From Thermoleophilia bacterium (GTDB taxonomy: Bacteria > Actinomycetota > Thermoleophilia > Gaiellales > Gaiellaceae), in the NCBI GenBank assembly GCA_025936595.1, contig JAICTB010000023.1:1-15054 (forward strand): 15,054 bases of DNA. The letters run 5' to 3'. The notes below the pieces were generated by a model that was given only the letters and a program-made list of their open reading frames with translations, made no database searches and was not told the DNA's origin. Positions 13,971 through 15,054 of this stretch are shown here, one piece after another. A program made the translations under genes and the position numbers. Position 1 is the stretch's first letter; each line of letters opens with the position of its first letter.

Positions 13971-14174
13971 ATGCCCGAGCAACCGGAGATCGACGACCGG
14001 CGCGACTCGATCCTCGTCGAGGGCAGCGACGCCGATCACGTCCTACCGCCATCCGAGCTCGACCCGTTCACGCCTGAGCCGCAAGCGCCGGCCAAGGCCC
14101 GCAACGTCCTCTGGGTGGCGCTCGCGATCATCGTGATCGTGCTGCTCGCCGTGATCTACGCGATCGTCAGGTAG
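13971..14174 (+). CDS. Small tail-anchored membrane protein of unknown function
   Basis: A 67-residue protein with an acidic, proline-rich N-terminal half (PEQPEIDDRRDS, then PPSELDPFTPEPQ) and one strongly hydrophobic C-terminal segment (about 46-65, VLWVALAIIVIVLLAVIYAI) ending in Val-Arg. The layout predicts a tail-anchored protein with the N-terminus in the cytoplasm. No family recognised. ATG 13971 is preferred over GTG 13962 because GGAAGG (13955-13960) is spaced ten bases from the ATG but only one from the GTG. It lies 25 bases upstream of hsp20 on the same strand and is probably cotranscribed with hsp20 and lon. Confidence 0.7.
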   Translation: MPEQPEIDDRRDSILVEGSDADHVLPPSELDPFTPEPQAPAKARNVLWVALAIIVIVLLAVIYAIVR

Positions 14175-14199
14175 TGGCCGCGGGGTACCGTGCCGCGAG

Positions 14200-14637
14200 A
14201 TGACGAGACGCGACGTCGACAAGCTGCAGGACGAGATCGAGGAGCTGTTCGCGGATCTCTGGCAGGTGCCGCGCTTCTCGGGCATCCGCCACGGGTTCCG
14301 CCCGAACGTCGACTGCTTCCACACGGACGATCCACACTCCCTGACGGTGGTCGTCGAGCTCCCGGGCGTCGACCCGCAGAGCGTGCATGTCGTGGCAGGC
14401 GAGCGCGTGCTCGTGATCGCGGGCGAGCGCAAGCGGCCGCGCGTGCCGGGCCGCGTCTACCAGCAGATGGAGATCGAGTACGGGCCGTTCGAGCGCCGGG
14501 TTCGCCTCGTCGAGGACGTCGACCCGAATCGCGCGCAGGCACGCTTCGGAAACGGCGTGCTCACGGTCGAGCTGCCCGTCGTCGAGCAGGCCATGCCGCC
14601 CGGCCGCTATCGGATCACCGTGGAGCGCTTGCCGTGA
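14200..14637 (+). CDS. Hsp20/alpha-crystallin small heat-shock protein
   Basis: ATP-independent holdase chaperone of 145 residues, cytoplasmic, forming oligomers that bind unfolding proteins. The alpha-crystallin domain covers about 35-127, starting at FRPNVDCFHTDD, with VVVELPGVDPQSV (50-62) and the conserved FGNGVLTVELP (116-126) in the last strands. A C-terminal ITV (139-141) matches the I-x-I/V tail motif used in assembly. The N-terminal arm (about 30 residues) is short and charged. The stop overlaps the GTG of the lon gene (GTGA, 14634-14637), so the chaperone and protease are translated together. No CIRCE-like or HspR-like operator was visible in the 25-base gap upstream; a shared promoter before the preceding gene is likely. 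Confidence 0.92.
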   Translation: MTRRDVDKLQDEIEELFADLWQVPRFSGIRHGFRPNVDCFHTDDPHSLTVVVELPGVDPQSVHVVAGERVLVIAGERKRPRVPGRVYQQMEIEYGPFERRVRLVEDVDPNRAQARFGNGVLTVELPVVEQAMPPGRYRITVERLP

Positions 14638-15054
14638 CGGACGTGGCGTTCGACGCGCCGGAGCCGCAGGAGCACGACCTCGAGCTGCCGGCGGCGCTGC
14701 CCGTGCTGCCGCTGAAGGAGACCGTCGTCTTCCCGCAGTCGATGTCGCCGCTCGCGATCGGCCAGGAGCGCTCGGTGCGGCTGATCGACGATGTCGTCGC
14801 GGGCGACCGGCTGCTCGCACTGATCACGACGAAGGACGGCTCGCTCGAGTCGCCGGGGTGGGACGACGTCTACGACGTCGGCACGGTCGCGCTCGTGCAC
14901 AAGATGATCAAGGTCCCCGACGGCACGCTCCGCATCCTCGTGCAGGGGATCGAGCGGGTGCGGCTCGAGAACCGCCTGGACGTCGACCCGTACCTGCTCG
15001 GCGAGTTCAGCGCGCTGCCGGACGTGCTCGACGAGACTCCCGAGCTCGAGGCGC
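14634..15054 (+). CDS. lon: Lon protease, N-terminal part (runs off the window)
   Basis: Start of an ATP-dependent Lon protease; the first 140 codons are present and the frame is open to the end of the window. After a short acidic leader, LPVLPLKETVVFPQSMSPLA (22-41) is the hallmark opening of the Lon substrate-binding domain, followed by GQERSVRLIDD (43-53), VGTVALVHKMIKVPDGT and LRILVQGIERVRLE, all typical of that domain. The AAA+ and Ser-Lys protease domains lie beyond the edge, so a stand-alone Lon N-terminal-domain protein (about 200 residues) cannot be excluded. GTG 14634 is chosen because it overlaps the hsp20 stop by four bases and sits at the expected distance before the domain. Confidence 0.85.
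   Translation, partial: MTDVAFDAPEPQEHDLELPAALPVLPLKETVVFPQSMSPLAIGQERSVRLIDDVVAGDRLLALITTKDGSLESPGWDDVYDVGTVALVHKMIKVPDGTLRILVQGIERVRLENRLDVDPYLLGEFSALPDVLDETPELEA

Noticed and set aside
13162..14052. Upstream extension of the MFS transporter frame
   Set aside because: It runs through the YczE-like gene and divergent region as Arg-rich shadow. ATG 13161 matches the start of the first membrane span and overlaps the preceding stop.
1..15054. CRISPR arrays, tRNA or rRNA genes, transposases, phage genes or defence modules
   Set aside because: No regularly spaced repeats, no cloverleaf-like stretches in the short gaps, and no product of these classes among the readable genes.

Overview
The window reads as chromosomal DNA of a high-GC actinobacterium. 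GC content is very high, GTG starts are common, and neighbouring genes overlap by 1-8 bases at almost every same-strand junction. A PknB-like membrane kinase and a SpoIID protein with the GHGxGHGxGxSQWGA motif near its N-terminus also fit. I lean towards a deep-branching class such as Thermoleophilia, but no rRNA or phylogenetic marker is present, so this is inference.

Layout. (1) 56-4028, plus strand: a four-gene nucleotide-sugar operon (non-hydrolysing UDP-HexNAc 2-epimerase, WbpA-type UDP-sugar 6-dehydrogenase, Gfo/Idh/MocA oxidoreductase, left-handed beta-helix acyltransferase). It matches four of the five steps of the WbpA/B/E/D/I route to UDP-2,3-diacetamido-mannuronic acid. The aminotransferase (WbpE step) is not in the window. 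(2) 7121-4009, minus strand: a secreted SpoIID-domain protein translationally coupled to a secreted subtilisin-like protease, convergent with and overlapping region 1. (3) 7199-8620, plus: a transmembrane Ser/Thr kinase whose extracellular part looks like a TPR-type helical domain instead of PASTA repeats, divergent from spoIID. (4) 9619-8630, minus: dTDP-glucose 4,6-dehydratase. A small plus-strand secreted or membrane protein of unknown function follows at 9642-9962. (5) 13787-9925, minus: a tightly overlapping five-gene unit of YczE-like membrane protein, MFS transporter, short RmlA, short RmlC and RmlD. With rfbB this gives a complete dTDP-L-rhamnose pathway. (6) 13971-15054, plus: a small tail-anchored membrane protein, an Hsp20 chaperone, and the start of a Lon protease that runs off the window.

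Together, regions 1, 4 and 5 make activated sugars for a surface polysaccharide, regions 2 and 3 are envelope-directed (glycan cleavage, proteolysis, signalling), and region 6 is cytoplasmic protein quality control. I saw no tRNA, rRNA, CRISPR array, insertion sequence, phage gene or obvious defence system. No gap over 300 bases lacks a gene: the only comparable one, between rfbD and rfbB, holds the small plus-strand gene. The less ordinary items are two in-phase micro-ORFs at operon junctions, a tandem 15-bp repeat carrying duplicated stop codons in front of the yczE-like gene, and the short-form rhamnose enzymes resembling the Bacillus spore-coat Sps set.
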